A program made the translations under genes and the position numbers. This document shows positions 1 to 9,370 of a stretch of DNA of 50,383 nt, one piece after another. Every line of letters starts with the position of its first letter. Positions within the stretch are counted from its first letter, which is position 1. Below the pieces are notes generated by a model. The model made no database searches, was not told where the DNA came from, and saw nothing but the letters and a program-made list of their open reading frames with translations. Origin of the DNA: Bacteriovorax sp. (lineage in GTDB: Bacteria > Bdellovibrionota > Bacteriovoracia > Bacteriovoracales > Bacteriovoracaceae); contig JACMPM010000064.1 of NCBI GenBank assembly GCA_014377485.1, positions 1 through 50,383 on the forward strand. The letters run 5' to 3'.

Positions 1-92
<92 letters not shown>

Positions 93-100
93 TTAATTTA

Positions 101-136
101 AAAAAACCCCGGCTTGTTCGGGGTTTTTTATTTTTA
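101..136 (+). terminator. Rho-independent terminator of the rRNA operon
   Basis: An 11-bp perfect stem (A6-CCCCG paired with CGGGG-T6) with a 7-base loop is followed by more T residues. It sits just after the 5S gene and ahead of ftsK, so it should separate the two transcripts. Confidence 0.92.
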
Positions 137-163
137 ACGCCTTCCTTTCCATTTAACATCATG

Positions 164-169
164 TAAAAT
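164..169 (+). promoter_or_regulatory. Possible -10 box for ftsK, close to the start codon
   Basis: TAAAAT ends 8 nt before the ATG at 178. There is no SD sequence ahead of that ATG and no convincing -35. If this is the -10 box, transcription would begin at or next to the ATG, giving a leaderless or nearly leaderless mRNA. The preceding terminator means ftsK does need a promoter here. Confidence 0.35.
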
Positions 170-177
170 ATTTAAAT

Positions 178-2544
178 ATGAATACAAAAATACTTAAATA
201 TGAACTTTTCTCATTATTCTTTTTAACTGTTATCACATTAGTGGTTTTTTATTATCGGGACGCGCTGCCTGATAATTATTTATCCATATCTTCTGCTTCC
301 TCACATGGGTTCTTTGCTTATTACGGAATAAGTTTACTTAATTTTATTAATTATTATTCTGGTCCTTGGGTTCTGATTCCCTGTGCGCTCTTTACTTCAT
401 TTTATGTTTTCATCTTTTCAAAACGAGCCGACTGGATCGACGTTTTGAATATCATATTTCTAAGTATTTTTTCTGTGTGGACTGCTTTTTATCTTCAGCC
501 AACACTTTTAGGTAGTGGTTTATTTCAAATTTTAACTTCGGCATTTTCTCCATTTACTTCATTTCTTCTATGGGGTGGCTCACTTGTAGCGTTCACATGG
601 GGGACTTTTAGAGGGGATTTTACTACAAAGATTAAGTTGATTATTACTGAAATTAAAAAAGTTGATATCAAAACACCTAAAGATAAAGCGCGGGCTTTTT
701 CTGAAAAATACTTTACTCTACTAAAGGAGAAATTCTCTCCACAATCCAAATTAAAAGTAATTGAAAACGCTGAAAATGAAATTGATCCTGAGTTAGCTGA
801 ACAAGTCGCGTCTGCTCAAAAAGATGAAAGTCGAATTATACAAATTGCACCAATGCAAATGTCTAGTAGTGAAATAATATTGACTGAGAGAATTGTAATT
901 AATAATGGTGAAATTTTAGAAAGCGAAAAGAATTTTTCTGTAGTTGTTAAGTCTGTGAATAATGAAGAAGTTGGAGATGATGGTGAATATGTAGATGAGT
1001 CTGAAATTGGTTTGTCTTTAAAGGCCAGCATTGCAACTACAAAATTCAATGATGATAAATATTATGATCTTGTGAAAGTTGTTTCTCATAAAAAGGGTGA
1101 GCAAAAATTTTCACAACCGGATGATAAATATTTTCACGATATTATTAGCAAGATTCAATTAAAACTTGGTGAGTTTAAAATTCAAGGGCGTATTATTAAC
1201 GTTTTGAAAGGACCTGTTGTTGATACTTTTGAGTGGGAACTTGGAGTTGGTGAAAAAGTTTCTAGGTTAACTGTTACAGCAGAAGATTTATCTCTTGCTT
1301 TGTCTGGTTCACCAATTCGTATGGTTTATCCAATGAAAGGAAGAACGACTGTTGGGATTGAAGTGCCAAGAAATCCTAGAGATTTTATTTTTCTAGATGA
1401 AATTATTAGTTCAAAAGATTATACGCAAACCGCACATCAGTTGCCATTGGCCATGGGGAAAGATGCTTTTGGTGAGCCAGTTGTGGTTGATTTAGCTTCT
1501 ATGCCGCATATGCTAGTTGCGGGGTCTACAGGAGCTGGAAAGTCAGTTTTTATTAACTCGATATTAGTTTCGTTACTTATCAAAAAATCACCTAATCAAA
1601 TGAAATTGATTTTGATCGATCCTAAACAACTTGAACTTGCGCTTTACGCGCGCCTTCCGCATTTGTTAATGCCGGTTATAACTGAAGCAAAAACTGCTGC
1701 AACTTCACTTCTTTGGGCCTGTCAGGAAATGGAAAGACGTTATTCTATAATGTCGGAATTTGGGGTGAGAAATATTGAAGGTTTTAATCATAAATTAAAA
1801 CGAGCTCCAAGAGAACTGGTCGATAAAATCAGAAAATTTTATGAATACTCAACTGAAGATACTTATGAACTTCCATATATTGTTATTATCGTAGATGAAT
1901 TTGCAGATTTGATTTTGACTCAAAAAGGGAAAGATATAGAAATTCATATTTGTCGATTGGCTGGAAAAGCTAGGGCAGCTGGTATTCACTTAATATTAGC
2001 GACTCAGCGACCGTCAGTAGATGTAATTACAGGATTGATTAAATCGAATTTTCCTACGCGAGTATCATTTCGTGTGACCAGCGCAATTGACTCGCGAACT
2101 ATTTTAAATGCAATGGGCGCGGAAAAACTTCTGGGCAAAGGAGATATGCTTTATAAGCAGGGAGTCGACACCACTCGTATTCACTCGGCCTATATTGAAG
2201 AAGATGAGATTGAGGCATTAACTGATAAATTGGCTGAGATGGCGCCTTCTTTTAATCCAAATATTATGGAATTTTTAGAAAATGGTGGAGAGGAAGATCC
2301 TGAAGTGAGCCTAGTGACTCGCGATAATGGTGACGCAGGTGAGCGAGATGATAAATATGACGAAGCTGTGCGAGTTGTTGTTGAGCATCGATCTGCAAGT
2401 GCGTCATTGCTGCAAAGACGTCTAGGCGTAGGTTATAACCGAGCTGCAAACTTGATCGAAGAAATGGAATCGAAAGGAGTTGTAGGGCCTGCCCAAGGAT
2501 CAAAACCTAGAAAAGTTTTAATGGGGTCTGAAAGTCTGACTTAA
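178..2544 (+). CDS. ftsK: DNA translocase FtsK/SpoIIIE
   Basis: A membrane-anchored ATPase that pumps chromosomal DNA through the division septum and brings the dif region to XerCD. The 788 aa length is close to SpoIIIE. The N-terminal ~150 residues contain several hydrophobic membrane spans, followed by a charged linker of ~170 residues. The motor has a Walker A GSTGAGKS at residues 449-456 and a Walker B IVIIVDEFAD at ~568-577. A C-terminal winged-helix gamma domain (~726-785), which in the family reads KOPS sites, contains the typical SLLQRRLGVGYNRAA stretch. The ATG at 178 puts the first membrane span right at the N-terminus; no SD is visible. It stands alone between the rRNA terminator and rpsB. 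Confidence 0.95.
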   Translation: MNTKILKYELFSLFFLTVITLVVFYYRDALPDNYLSISSASSHGFFAYYGISLLNFINYYSGPWVLIPCALFTSFYVFIFSKRADWIDVLNIIFLSIFSVWTAFYLQPTLLGSGLFQILTSAFSPFTSFLLWGGSLVAFTWGTFRGDFTTKIKLIITEIKKVDIKTPKDKARAFSEKYFTLLKEKFSPQSKLKVIENAENEIDPELAEQVASAQKDESRIIQIAPMQMSSSEIILTERIVINNGEILESEKNFSVVVKSVNNEEVGDDGEYVDESEIGLSLKASIATTKFNDDKYYDLVKVVSHKKGEQKFSQPDDKYFHDIISKIQLKLGEFKIQGRIINVLKGPVVDTFEWELGVGEKVSRLTVTAEDLSLALSGSPIRMVYPMKGRTTVGIEVPRNPRDFIFLDEIISSKDYTQTAHQLPLAMGKDAFGEPVVVDLASMPHMLVAGSTGAGKSVFINSILVSLLIKKSPNQMKLILIDPKQLELALYARLPHLLMPVITEAKTAATSLLWACQEMERRYSIMSEFGVRNIEGFNHKLKRAPRELVDKIRKFYEYSTEDTYELPYIVIIVDEFADLILTQKGKDIEIHICRLAGKARAAGIHLILATQRPSVDVITGLIKSNFPTRVSFRVTSAIDSRTILNAMGAEKLLGKGDMLYKQGVDTTRIHSAYIEEDEIEALTDKLAEMAPSFNPNIMEFLENGGEEDPEVSLVTRDNGDAGERDDKYDEAVRVVVEHRSASASLLQRRLGVGYNRAANLIEEMESKGVVGPAQGSKPRKVLMGSESLT

Positions 2545-2557
2545 ATGCATTTTTCAT

Positions 2558-2595
2558 TGAGAGTTTTCCTTCATTTGATTGAGGGAAAACTCTCA
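2558..2595 (+). terminator. Hairpin after ftsK, terminator-like without a U-tract
   Basis: A 15-bp stem (one G-T pair) with an 8-base loop follows the ftsK stop by ~13 nt. It is not followed by a T-run on either strand, so intrinsic termination would be weak. It may instead stabilise the ftsK mRNA 3' end or be part of the rpsB upstream region. Confidence 0.45.
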
Positions 2596-2601
2596 TAATT
2601 C

Positions 2602-2630
2602 TTGCCCAATTTACGGGCATATGTTATCAA
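2602..2630 (+). promoter_or_regulatory. Possible sigma-70 promoter for rpsB-tsf
   Basis: TTGCCC and TATCAA are separated by 17 bp, placing a start of transcription ~90 nt before rpsB. The resulting leader is long for this genome, leaving room for an S2-binding autoregulatory site as known for rpsB leaders in gammaproteobacteria. No specific leader structure was recognised. Confidence 0.3.
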
Positions 2631-2727
2631 TTCATCTCATTAATACTTTCAGTTGTCTGAAATGTTGGTCCGTCAAAGTTAATGCTAAAACGGCTCACAG
2701 ACAATTCGATCAACCAACGGAGTTACT

Positions 2728-3522
2728 ATGTCAGAAGAATTATCTCTTAAAGGTCTTTTAGAAGCCGGCGCTCACTTCGGTCACCAGACTGAAAAGTGGA
2801 ATCCAAAAATGAAGAAGTATGTGTATGGGGAAAAGAACGGTATTTATATTATCGATCTTGCCAAGACTATTCCTCTTGCAAAAAGTGCTTACGACTTTCT
2901 TAAAAAAACTGCAGCTGAAGGAAAGCCAGTTCTTTTCGTAGGAACAAAAAGACAAGCAGCTAGCGTTGTTACTCAAGCAGCGATCGACTGTGGTGCTTAC
3001 TACGTAACAAGCAGATGGTTAGGTGGAATGCTTACTAACTGGAAAACTGTTTCGCTTTCAATTGATAAAATTCGTAAAGTAGAGAAAATGAAAGAGACGG
3101 GAGACTTTGGTCTTCTAACTAAAAAAGAAAGAATCAACATCGAAAAAGAAGTTGTGAAATTAGAAAAAACACTTGGTGGGATTAAAGACATGAGAAAGCT
3201 TCCAGGAGCTATTTTCATCATCGATCCAAACAATGAAAGAATTGCAATTCTTGAAGCTAACAACCTTAGCATTCCAGTTGTAGCTATTACAGATACAAAC
3301 TGTGATCCAACAGGTGTTGATTATGTTGTTCCTGGAAACGACGATGCAATTAAATCTGTATCTATGTTTACTGAATACTTCGCTAACTCTGTATCTGAAG
3401 GTATGGCGCTTGCTAAGAAAAACAACAAACTTGCTAAAGATAAAGACTCTACTCGTGATGTTGCTCTTGAAAAAGAAATCATCACTAAGTACGAAAAAGA
3501 TATCGACTTGGCTGACGAATAG
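2728..3522 (+). CDS. rpsB: 30S ribosomal protein S2
   Basis: Structural protein of the small ribosomal subunit. The family landmarks are clear: GAHFGHQT-WNPKM near the N-terminus, YIIDLAKT, LFVGTKRQA, the RWLGGMLTNW block, and IPVVAITDTNCDPTGVDYVVPGNDDA in the C-terminal half. At 264 aa it is slightly longer than E. coli S2, with a charged C-terminal tail. The ATG at 2728 has a GGAG-type SD (ACGGAGTTACT-ATG). It is followed 40 nt later by tsf, the usual rpsB-tsf pairing. Confidence 0.98.
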   Translation: MSEELSLKGLLEAGAHFGHQTEKWNPKMKKYVYGEKNGIYIIDLAKTIPLAKSAYDFLKKTAAEGKPVLFVGTKRQAASVVTQAAIDCGAYYVTSRWLGGMLTNWKTVSLSIDKIRKVEKMKETGDFGLLTKKERINIEKEVVKLEKTLGGIKDMRKLPGAIFIIDPNNERIAILEANNLSIPVVAITDTNCDPTGVDYVVPGNDDAIKSVSMFTEYFANSVSEGMALAKKNNKLAKDKDSTRDVALEKEIITKYEKDIDLADE

Positions 3523-3562
3523 TTAGAACGGAAATTTAATTTAAAGTTAAAAGGAATAGATA

Positions 3563-4222
3563 ATGACTACACAAATTACAGCTAAGCTCGTGTCTGAATT
3601 GAGAGAAAAAACTGGTGCCGGGATGATGGACTGTAAAAAAGCCCTTGGCGAAGTTAATGGTGATATTGAAAAAGCGATCGATTATTTAAGACAAAAAGGT
3701 CTTGCTGCTGCTCAAAAAAAGCAATCTAGAATTGCTGCTGAAGGCGCAGTTGGATCATACATTCATGGCGGAAAAATGGGTGTTCTTGTTGAAGTAAACT
3801 GTGAAACAGATTTCGTAGCTAAATCAGAAGATTTCCAAAATTTCGTTAAAGACGTTGCTATGCATGTAGCTGCTGCTGATCCAAAGTTCGTACGCTCTTC
3901 AGAAATGGACCAAACATTCGTAGATAGAGAAGTTGCTATTTATACTGCTCAGTTAAAAGAAGAAGGGAAACCAGAAGCGATGATCCCGAAAATTGTTGAA
4001 GGGAAAGTTAAGAAGCTTGCTTCAGAAGTTTGTTTGTTAGATCAAAAATTCATTAAGAACCCAGACATTACAGTTCAGGATCTTATCAATGAACTTACTA
4101 TTAAAGTTGGAGAGAAAATCGACGTGAGAAGATTTGCTAAATTCACACTTGGAGAAGGCATTGAGAAGAAAGTGGACGATTTCGTTGCAGAAGTTGAAAA
4201 AATGACTGGTGGAAAACACTAA
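3563..4222 (+). CDS. tsf: Translation elongation factor Ts
   Basis: Guanine nucleotide exchange factor that releases GDP from EF-Tu. The N-terminal UBA-like domain (ELREKTGAGMMDCKKAL, first ~50 residues) is followed by the EF-Tu-contacting TDFVA motif at residues 82-86. At 219 aa it is shorter than the ~283 aa E. coli protein, consistent with the compact form that lacks one core subdomain and the coiled-coil insertion (Thermus-like architecture). The start has an AAAGGAA SD. It is co-directional with rpsB and closed by a strong terminator. Confidence 0.97.
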   Translation: MTTQITAKLVSELREKTGAGMMDCKKALGEVNGDIEKAIDYLRQKGLAAAQKKQSRIAAEGAVGSYIHGGKMGVLVEVNCETDFVAKSEDFQNFVKDVAMHVAAADPKFVRSSEMDQTFVDREVAIYTAQLKEEGKPEAMIPKIVEGKVKKLASEVCLLDQKFIKNPDITVQDLINELTIKVGEKIDVRRFAKFTLGEGIEKKVDDFVAEVEKMTGGKH

Positions 4223-4235
4223 GTATCACAAAAAC

Positions 4236-4266
4236 AAAAAGGGGCTTTTTTAAAGCCCCTTTTTTT
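4236..4266 (+). terminator. Rho-independent terminator after tsf
   Basis: A perfect 13-bp stem (A5-GGGGC-T3 with its complement) and a 3-base loop end in a T-run. It separates rpsB-tsf from pyrH, although pyrH starts only 24 nt beyond it. Partial read-through into pyrH is therefore possible. Confidence 0.92.
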
Positions 4267-4289
4267 ATCTAAAAGATCTGGAGAGTTTA

Positions 4290-5000
4290 ATGAAATACGG
4301 TCGAATCCTTTTAAAATTATCTGGTGAAGCTTTGGCCGGAGATAAAGGTCATGGCATTAGCCTTGATGTACTCAATACTATTTCATTTGAAGTTAAAGAA
4401 CTCATTGAAATGGGCGTAGAAGTTGCAATCGTTATTGGTGGTGGAAATATTCATCGCGGAGTTGCAGGGGCTACGGTTGGAATGGATCGTACGACGTCTG
4501 ACCATATGGGAATGTTGGCGACAGTTATTAATTCATTGGCACTACAAGACAGTATGGAAAGAAATGGAATAAACACTCGCGTTTTAACGGCGATTGATAT
4601 GCAAGAAATTGCTGAACCTTATATTAGAAGAAGAGCTGTTCGCCACCTGGAAAAAAAACGCGTAGTTATTTTTGCAGCGGGAACAGGGAATCCCTATTTT
4701 ACAACGGATACAGCAGCGGCTTTAAGGGCCAATGAAATTGACGCAAACGTAATTATGAAAGCCACAAAAGTGGATGGTATTTACGACAAAGATCCAATGA
4801 AGTTTAAAGATGCAGTAAAAATTGATAAGATAAAATTTATCGATGTTTTAAATAAAGGCTTACAGGTTATGGACTCAACTGCCATCAGCCTTTGTATGGA
4901 CAACGAAATTGATATTCTTGTTTTCAACATGTTTGAAAAAGGAAATATTAAGCGCGCCGTAATGGGTGATAATACTGGTACAATAGTAACTAATAAATAA
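4290..5000 (+). CDS. pyrH: Uridylate (UMP) kinase
   Basis: Phosphorylates UMP to UDP with ATP, an amino-acid-kinase-fold enzyme of pyrimidine synthesis. Visible motifs are the N-terminal [11 protein letters not shown], the nucleotide/UMP-binding IGGGNIHRG, the [15 protein letters not shown] stretch and the [20 protein letters not shown] block. The last two are hallmarks of bacterial PyrH. Length (236 aa) is normal. The SD is GGAGAG. It starts the pyrH-frr-uppS-cdsA run, the order found in many bacteria. Confidence 0.98.
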   Translation: MKYGRILLKLSGEALAGDKGHGISLDVLNTISFEVKELIEMGVEVAIVIGGGNIHRGVAGATVGMDRTTSDHMGMLATVINSLALQDSMERNGINTRVLTAIDMQEIAEPYIRRRAVRHLEKKRVVIFAAGTGNPYFTTDTAAALRANEIDANVIMKATKVDGIYDKDPMKFKDAVKIDKIKFIDVLNKGLQVMDSTAISLCMDNEIDILVFNMFEKGNIKRAVMGDNTGTIVTNK

Positions 5001-5014
5001 AAAGGGGTATCATT

Positions 5015-5572
5015 ATGATGGATAAAATAAAAACTTCATTAAATGATTCAATGAAAAAAGCAGTTGATTCATTAAAGCATCAGCTTACTAAAGTTCGTAC
5101 AGGCCGAGCATCTGTAAATATTTTAGATGGTGTTCAAGTTGATTATTATGGTTCAATGAGTCCACTTAGTCAGTTGGGTCAAATTAGTACGCCAGAAGCG
5201 CGTTTGCTTCAAATTCAACCGTTTGATAAATCTATGCTAGGTGCGATTGAAAAAGCAATTTTCGGAGCGAACTTAGGTGTGACTCCAACGAATGATGGAA
5301 ATTTAATCCGATTAAATTTTCCTTCACTTACTGAAGAGAAGCGTAAAGATCTTGCTCGTGATATTAAAAAAATTGGTGAAGATACAAAAGTAATTATTAG
5401 AAATCTTCGTCGTGATCAAAACGACGCTGTGAAAAAATCAGAAAAAGATAAAATTGTTTCTGAAGATGATGCAAAAAAAATTGTAGCTGAAATTCAAACG
5501 ATTACAGATAAATTTACTAAAGAAGTTGATACTATTATTGCTAATAAGGAAAAGGAAGTTCTTGCGATCTAA
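5015..5572 (+). CDS. frr: Ribosome recycling factor
   Basis: Splits the post-termination ribosome together with EF-G. At 185 aa it has the family length and landmarks: LKHQLTKVRTGRASVNILDGVQVDYYG, then TPEARLLQIQPFDKSM near the middle and the LTEEKRKDLARDIKKIGEDTKVIIRNLRRDQND block. Two adjacent ATGs are available at 5015 and 5018; the AAGGGG SD at 5002-5007 serves either. It lies 14 nt after pyrH, probably co-transcribed. Confidence 0.98.
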   Translation: MMDKIKTSLNDSMKKAVDSLKHQLTKVRTGRASVNILDGVQVDYYGSMSPLSQLGQISTPEARLLQIQPFDKSMLGAIEKAIFGANLGVTPTNDGNLIRLNFPSLTEEKRKDLARDIKKIGEDTKVIIRNLRRDQNDAVKKSEKDKIVSEDDAKKIVAEIQTITDKFTKEVDTIIANKEKEVLAI

Positions 5573-6349
5573 TTGAAAAATATGATTTTAGAAAAACCGA
5601 AACACCCTATTAAGCATGTAGCAATTATCATGGATGGAAATGGCCGTTGGGCAAAGATGCGTTCACACCCAAGAGTGTGGGGGCATGTACGTGGCTCAGG
5701 CGTGGTTGCAGACATTGTGGAAGAAGCAGATTCGTGCGGTATAAGTGCTCTAACCATGTATGCTTTTTCAACAGAGAATTGGAGTCGTCCTCAAACTGAA
5801 GTGCGTGTACTTTTTAATCTTCTTCATAAATTTTTAAAACGTGAACGCGATAGGATATTAAAGAATAATATTCGTTTTAAAATTATGGGAGATATAACTA
5901 ATCTTCCCTCACAAACTAAAAATCTTATTTCTCAGTTAGAAGCTGAGAGTATGTTCAATACAGGTCTAAAGCTAACTTTTGCTTTTGGCTATGGTGGACG
6001 GGCGGAAATTACTCAAGCTCTTAATCGTTTTATCAATGCGAATCCTGGTAAAGAAATTACAGAAGAAGACTTGGCAAAGAATCTTATGATTCCTGATCTA
6101 GGGGACGTGGATTTACTTATTCGTACCGGTGGAGATCACCGTGTTTCTAATTTTTTATTATGGCAAATTGCTTATGCTGAATTTTACTTCACAGAAACCA
6201 AATGGCCGGATTTCAGTACGCATGAATTTCGAGACATTTTAGCGAATGTATCAAAAAGAGAAAGACGTTTTGGCTCTACAACCTCAGCATGTGACTTAAA
6301 GACAAACGTCGAACAAGCACGGGCTAACAAGACTTTATTAAGAGGCTAG
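5573..6349 (+). CDS. uppS: Isoprenyl transferase (undecaprenyl diphosphate synthase)
   Basis: Condenses isopentenyl diphosphate onto farnesyl diphosphate to make undecaprenyl diphosphate, the lipid carrier for peptidoglycan and O-antigen. The catalytic IIMDGNGRWA lies at ~residues 18-27 (Asp21). The C-terminal signature RTGGDHRVSNFLLWQIAYAEFYF is complete. The first possible start is a TTG directly after the frr stop (TAATTG), implying translational coupling. The ATG at 5582 is an alternative giving 255 aa. Neither has a strong SD; an AAGGAAG lies 14 nt before the TTG. Confidence 0.96.
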   Translation: MKNMILEKPKHPIKHVAIIMDGNGRWAKMRSHPRVWGHVRGSGVVADIVEEADSCGISALTMYAFSTENWSRPQTEVRVLFNLLHKFLKRERDRILKNNIRFKIMGDITNLPSQTKNLISQLEAESMFNTGLKLTFAFGYGGRAEITQALNRFINANPGKEITEEDLAKNLMIPDLGDVDLLIRTGGDHRVSNFLLWQIAYAEFYFTETKWPDFSTHEFRDILANVSKRERRFGSTTSACDLKTNVEQARANKTLLRG

Positions 6350-7185
6350 TGGTGTCTAATACTAAACAACGAATTATTTCGGCTCTTGTCATGGCCATCC
6401 TGGTGGTTGTCTCCGTTGTTATTGGTAAAATGCCTACTTTAATTCTTGTTATGCTTGTTGGGATTTTGTGCATTGATGAGTTGCTTGTAAATTTTGCGGA
6501 ACTCACGCGCAAAAGTTTTTACTATAAATATATTATTACTTTTTTTACCCTTTTCTTTTTAGCAATTAATATTTTTTTTGATGCTAACTTATCACGTGGT
6601 TTTTTTACAATGGCTGCGCTTTTTCTAAATATCTTTTTAATATATTATCTTTTCAAAATTCCGCTTCAAGATAGTTTCATGAAAAAGAGTACTGAGAAAT
6701 ATCCAGGTCTTTTAAGCGTCATCGTAATTTTGCCACTTTTATCTTTTGGGATTCATTTTGCGACTGATCATTGGCGTCAGTATCTTGGGTTACTTTTAAT
6801 TGTGACTATAAGCATGGACACAGGAGCATGGTTTTTTGGCAAAAATTTTGGGAGAGTAAAACTCTATCCTGAAGTTAGCCCGAAAAAGACGGTTGAAGGT
6901 TTTGTTGGTGGAATATTCACCGCGGCCCTTCTTGGCTCGCTTACTTGGCATTATTTGTTTAATGACTACCAATGGTATTACTCGGTTATTTTCGCTGCTT
7001 GTGGAGCCATATCTCAACTAGGTGATTTAGTTCAATCCAAAATAAAAAGAGAGTTTGGAATTAAAGACAGCTCTAATCTCATACCAGGTCACGGTGGTAT
7101 TTACGATCGTATCGATAGTCTTATCTTTCTATCGCCTTTTTTCGTGTTTGTTGTAAAATATCTAGGACGTCATCTTCCTCTCTAA
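6349..7185 (+). CDS. cdsA: Phosphatidate cytidylyltransferase (CDP-diacylglycerol synthase)
   Basis: Makes CDP-diacylglycerol from phosphatidate and CTP, the precursor of all membrane phospholipids here (compare pssA at 10042). A polytopic membrane protein with about seven hydrophobic spans. The C-terminal family signature is present: SPKKTVEGFVGG, then KREFGIKDSSNLIPGHGGIYDR and D at ~residues 222-246. The start is GTG, overlapping the uppS stop by one base. A second GTG three bases on (6352) has better spacing to the AGAGG SD. Confidence 0.95.
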   Translation: MVSNTKQRIISALVMAILVVVSVVIGKMPTLILVMLVGILCIDELLVNFAELTRKSFYYKYIITFFTLFFLAINIFFDANLSRGFFTMAALFLNIFLIYYLFKIPLQDSFMKKSTEKYPGLLSVIVILPLLSFGIHFATDHWRQYLGLLLIVTISMDTGAWFFGKNFGRVKLYPEVSPKKTVEGFVGGIFTAALLGSLTWHYLFNDYQWYYSVIFAACGAISQLGDLVQSKIKREFGIKDSSNLIPGHGGIYDRIDSLIFLSPFFVFVVKYLGRHLPL

Positions 7186-7209
7186 ATTCGATTTGCACGT
7201 GAGGCTTTC

Positions 7210-8784
7210 ATGTTATTAGAAAAAATTGCTATTTTTATATTATTCCTAGGTCCATTGGTTTTCTTTCATGAGCTAGGTCACTTTTTATTTGCAAGACTAT
7301 TCGGCGTACGAGTTGAAGTTTTTTCAATTGGATTTGGACCAAAACTTTTTAAGAAAAAATTTGGCGATACAGAATATGCTTTATCTGCAATTCCACTTGG
7401 TGGATATGTAAAAATGTATGGTGATGATCCATTTACTAAAGATGATATTCCAGAATCAGAAAGACATCATTCTTTCACTCATCAGGGAAAATTTGCTCGC
7501 TTTTGGATTGTATTGGGAGGACCTCTCGCAAATTTTATTTTAGCTTTTTGTATCTTCTTCTCACTTTTAATTTCTGGTGAACGTATTCCAGAAATTAAAT
7601 TAGGTGCTTTTCCTGCTGAATCTTCTCTTTACAAGGCCGGTCTTCGTACCGGAGATATTCTTTTGAAAGTTAATGATACTGAAGTTTATAACCCGACTGA
7701 TTTAATGGTTGAGGGAAAGGGAGAAATTAAAAGTATAACTGTTAAGCGAGCAGATCAATCGATTGCGTTACCTGTTGACTTCAAGGGCGATAAATTCTTT
7801 GAAGATGTTTTGAAATACCCCCCATTTTTAAGAAAACCTTTTTTCATAGATTCTAACTCTCGTCGCTATGTGATGAGTTTTGAAAAAGATAAAGTAAATT
7901 TAAAAGACTCAATTGAAGAAATGAGTTTAAAAACTAATTCTAAATCAGCTTATCTTTATCCGGTTTTATCTGATCAGGATATTGCGAATGAAAATCTTAA
8001 AATTGATATGAAATCGGGAATTGAAATTCCACTAAATTTTACAAATTTAAAATCTATGCTAGTTGGGTTTGACACAAAAGGATTTAAGACTATCGATTTG
8101 ATGGTTCGCAGTGTGAATATGAATTCACCAGCTGATAAAATTGGGATTCGTGAAAACGATGTATTTGTCAGTCTTGAAGGCGAAAAAGTTTATAGCTTTG
8201 AAGATTTAAGAACTAAACTTCAAACTATTGAGAAAAAAGAAGTTAATGTTGAGATTTGGAATAACGGACAACTTAAGAAGTTAGTAGTTACTCCTGACGT
8301 GACGATGCAGGAAGGGAAGACACTTCGCTTGTTGGGAGTTTACAGTTATATCGAAATTCAGAAAATTAATTTCGTTCATACAAAGTCAAAAGGCTTATTT
8401 GGATCAATTAAGTATTCATCAATCCGCACATGGGATTCTGTTAAAAAAACCATCGATGGATTTGTTAAACTTTTAACTAATCAGATTTCATTAAAAACTA
8501 TTGGTGGACCACTTGCGATTGGTAAAGTTGCCCACGATTCTTTTAATACTTCGTTGTCATATTTCTTTCAATTGATGGCCTTAATTTCTGTAAATTTAGG
8601 TGTCATAAACTTATTTCCCATTCCAGTATTAGATGGGGGACATATCCTCTTTATAGCTCTCGAGCTTATAAATGGAGGACCATTGTCTCGCAGAAAAATG
8701 GAAATCGCACAACAAGTCGGATTATCGATTCTTCTGATGTTGATGGTGGGAGCAATTTTTAATGACGTAAGCAGGTTTTTTTAG
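7210..8784 (+). CDS. rseP: RseP-type site-2 zinc metalloprotease with PDZ domains
   Basis: Intramembrane protease that in relatives cleaves anti-sigma factors (sigma-E type stress response) and remnant signal peptides. The zinc motif HELGH is at residues 20-24 in the first membrane span. The third zinc ligand is in the LDGGH motif (Asp475) preceded by NLFPIPV. The YVKMYGDDP loop and LGGPLANFILAF are typical. Two PDZ-like regions (~140-200 and ~285-360) are separated by a lysine-rich segment. At 524 aa it is longer than the ~450 aa E. coli protein, mostly between the PDZ domains. SD is GAGG. Its place after uppS-cdsA is the common one. Confidence 0.94.
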   Translation: MLLEKIAIFILFLGPLVFFHELGHFLFARLFGVRVEVFSIGFGPKLFKKKFGDTEYALSAIPLGGYVKMYGDDPFTKDDIPESERHHSFTHQGKFARFWIVLGGPLANFILAFCIFFSLLISGERIPEIKLGAFPAESSLYKAGLRTGDILLKVNDTEVYNPTDLMVEGKGEIKSITVKRADQSIALPVDFKGDKFFEDVLKYPPFLRKPFFIDSNSRRYVMSFEKDKVNLKDSIEEMSLKTNSKSAYLYPVLSDQDIANENLKIDMKSGIEIPLNFTNLKSMLVGFDTKGFKTIDLMVRSVNMNSPADKIGIRENDVFVSLEGEKVYSFEDLRTKLQTIEKKEVNVEIWNNGQLKKLVVTPDVTMQEGKTLRLLGVYSYIEIQKINFVHTKSKGLFGSIKYSSIRTWDSVKKTIDGFVKLLTNQISLKTIGGPLAIGKVAHDSFNTSLSYFFQLMALISVNLGVINLFPIPVLDGGHILFIALELINGGPLSRRKMEIAQQVGLSILLMLMVGAIFNDVSRFF

Positions 8785-9368
8785 TGCACTCTCTGTATGT
8801 AGATAGCACATCGGGACTCGTTATTGGACTTCTAGACTCAAATTATTCTTGGGTCGAATACTTGAGCCTCGATGAAAAAAAACCATCAGAAATTATTCAT
8901 TTTGAAATATTTAATCTCTTAAAAAAATACAATCTCAATCTTGCAGAAATGCAGTGTTTTGTTTCGAGCGGACCAGGTTCTTATACTGGAATGAGATTGA
9001 GTGAAGGGCTGGCTCAAGTTTTCGAGCTTAGTCATATTTCAGTTTATTCATTTTATCATTTTGATGTTCCAAGCCTAAGTGGGGTTTCAAAAGGTTTTTT
9101 CGCCACTAATGCTTTCAAAGGTCAGGTTTTTGTTTATAAATGGAATGGTAATGACGTAGAAAAGTATCTGGTTAATAAGGATCTTTTTATAATTGAAGAA
9201 GAAAAACTAGGCTTTACTCTCGATGCTAGTGATCCGATATTTTCAAATCTTGTATCAACTAAAAGTCTTATAAAGGATAATGCTCCAGATATATTTTCAA
9301 AAGTCAGCGAGCGAAAATTGCGATTTGCTCCTTATTATTTTAGGTCGCTTGATGAGGAATTTCGATAG
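8784..9368 (+). CDS. tsaB: tRNA threonylcarbamoyladenosine (t6A37) biosynthesis protein TsaB
   Basis: Non-catalytic partner of TsaD in the t6A modification of tRNA position 37. The family hallmark GPGSYTGMRL (~residues 66-75) and the preceding ASKHA-type start (LYVDSTSGLVIGLLD) are visible. The rest is divergent, as is usual for TsaB. At 194 aa it is on the short side. Translation starts at a GTG that overlaps the rseP stop TAG by one base, so it is coupled to rseP. Confidence 0.85.
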   Translation: MHSLYVDSTSGLVIGLLDSNYSWVEYLSLDEKKPSEIIHFEIFNLLKKYNLNLAEMQCFVSSGPGSYTGMRLSEGLAQVFELSHISVYSFYHFDVPSLSGVSKGFFATNAFKGQVFVYKWNGNDVEKYLVNKDLFIIEEEKLGFTLDASDPIFSNLVSTKSLIKDNAPDIFSKVSERKLRFAPYYFRSLDEEFR

Positions 9369-9370
9369 TT

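Noticed and set aside
3302..3526. Overlapping 74-aa frame inside rpsB, and similar frames inside other genes
   Set aside because: These are out-of-frame shadows of conserved genes with low-complexity composition and no SD.
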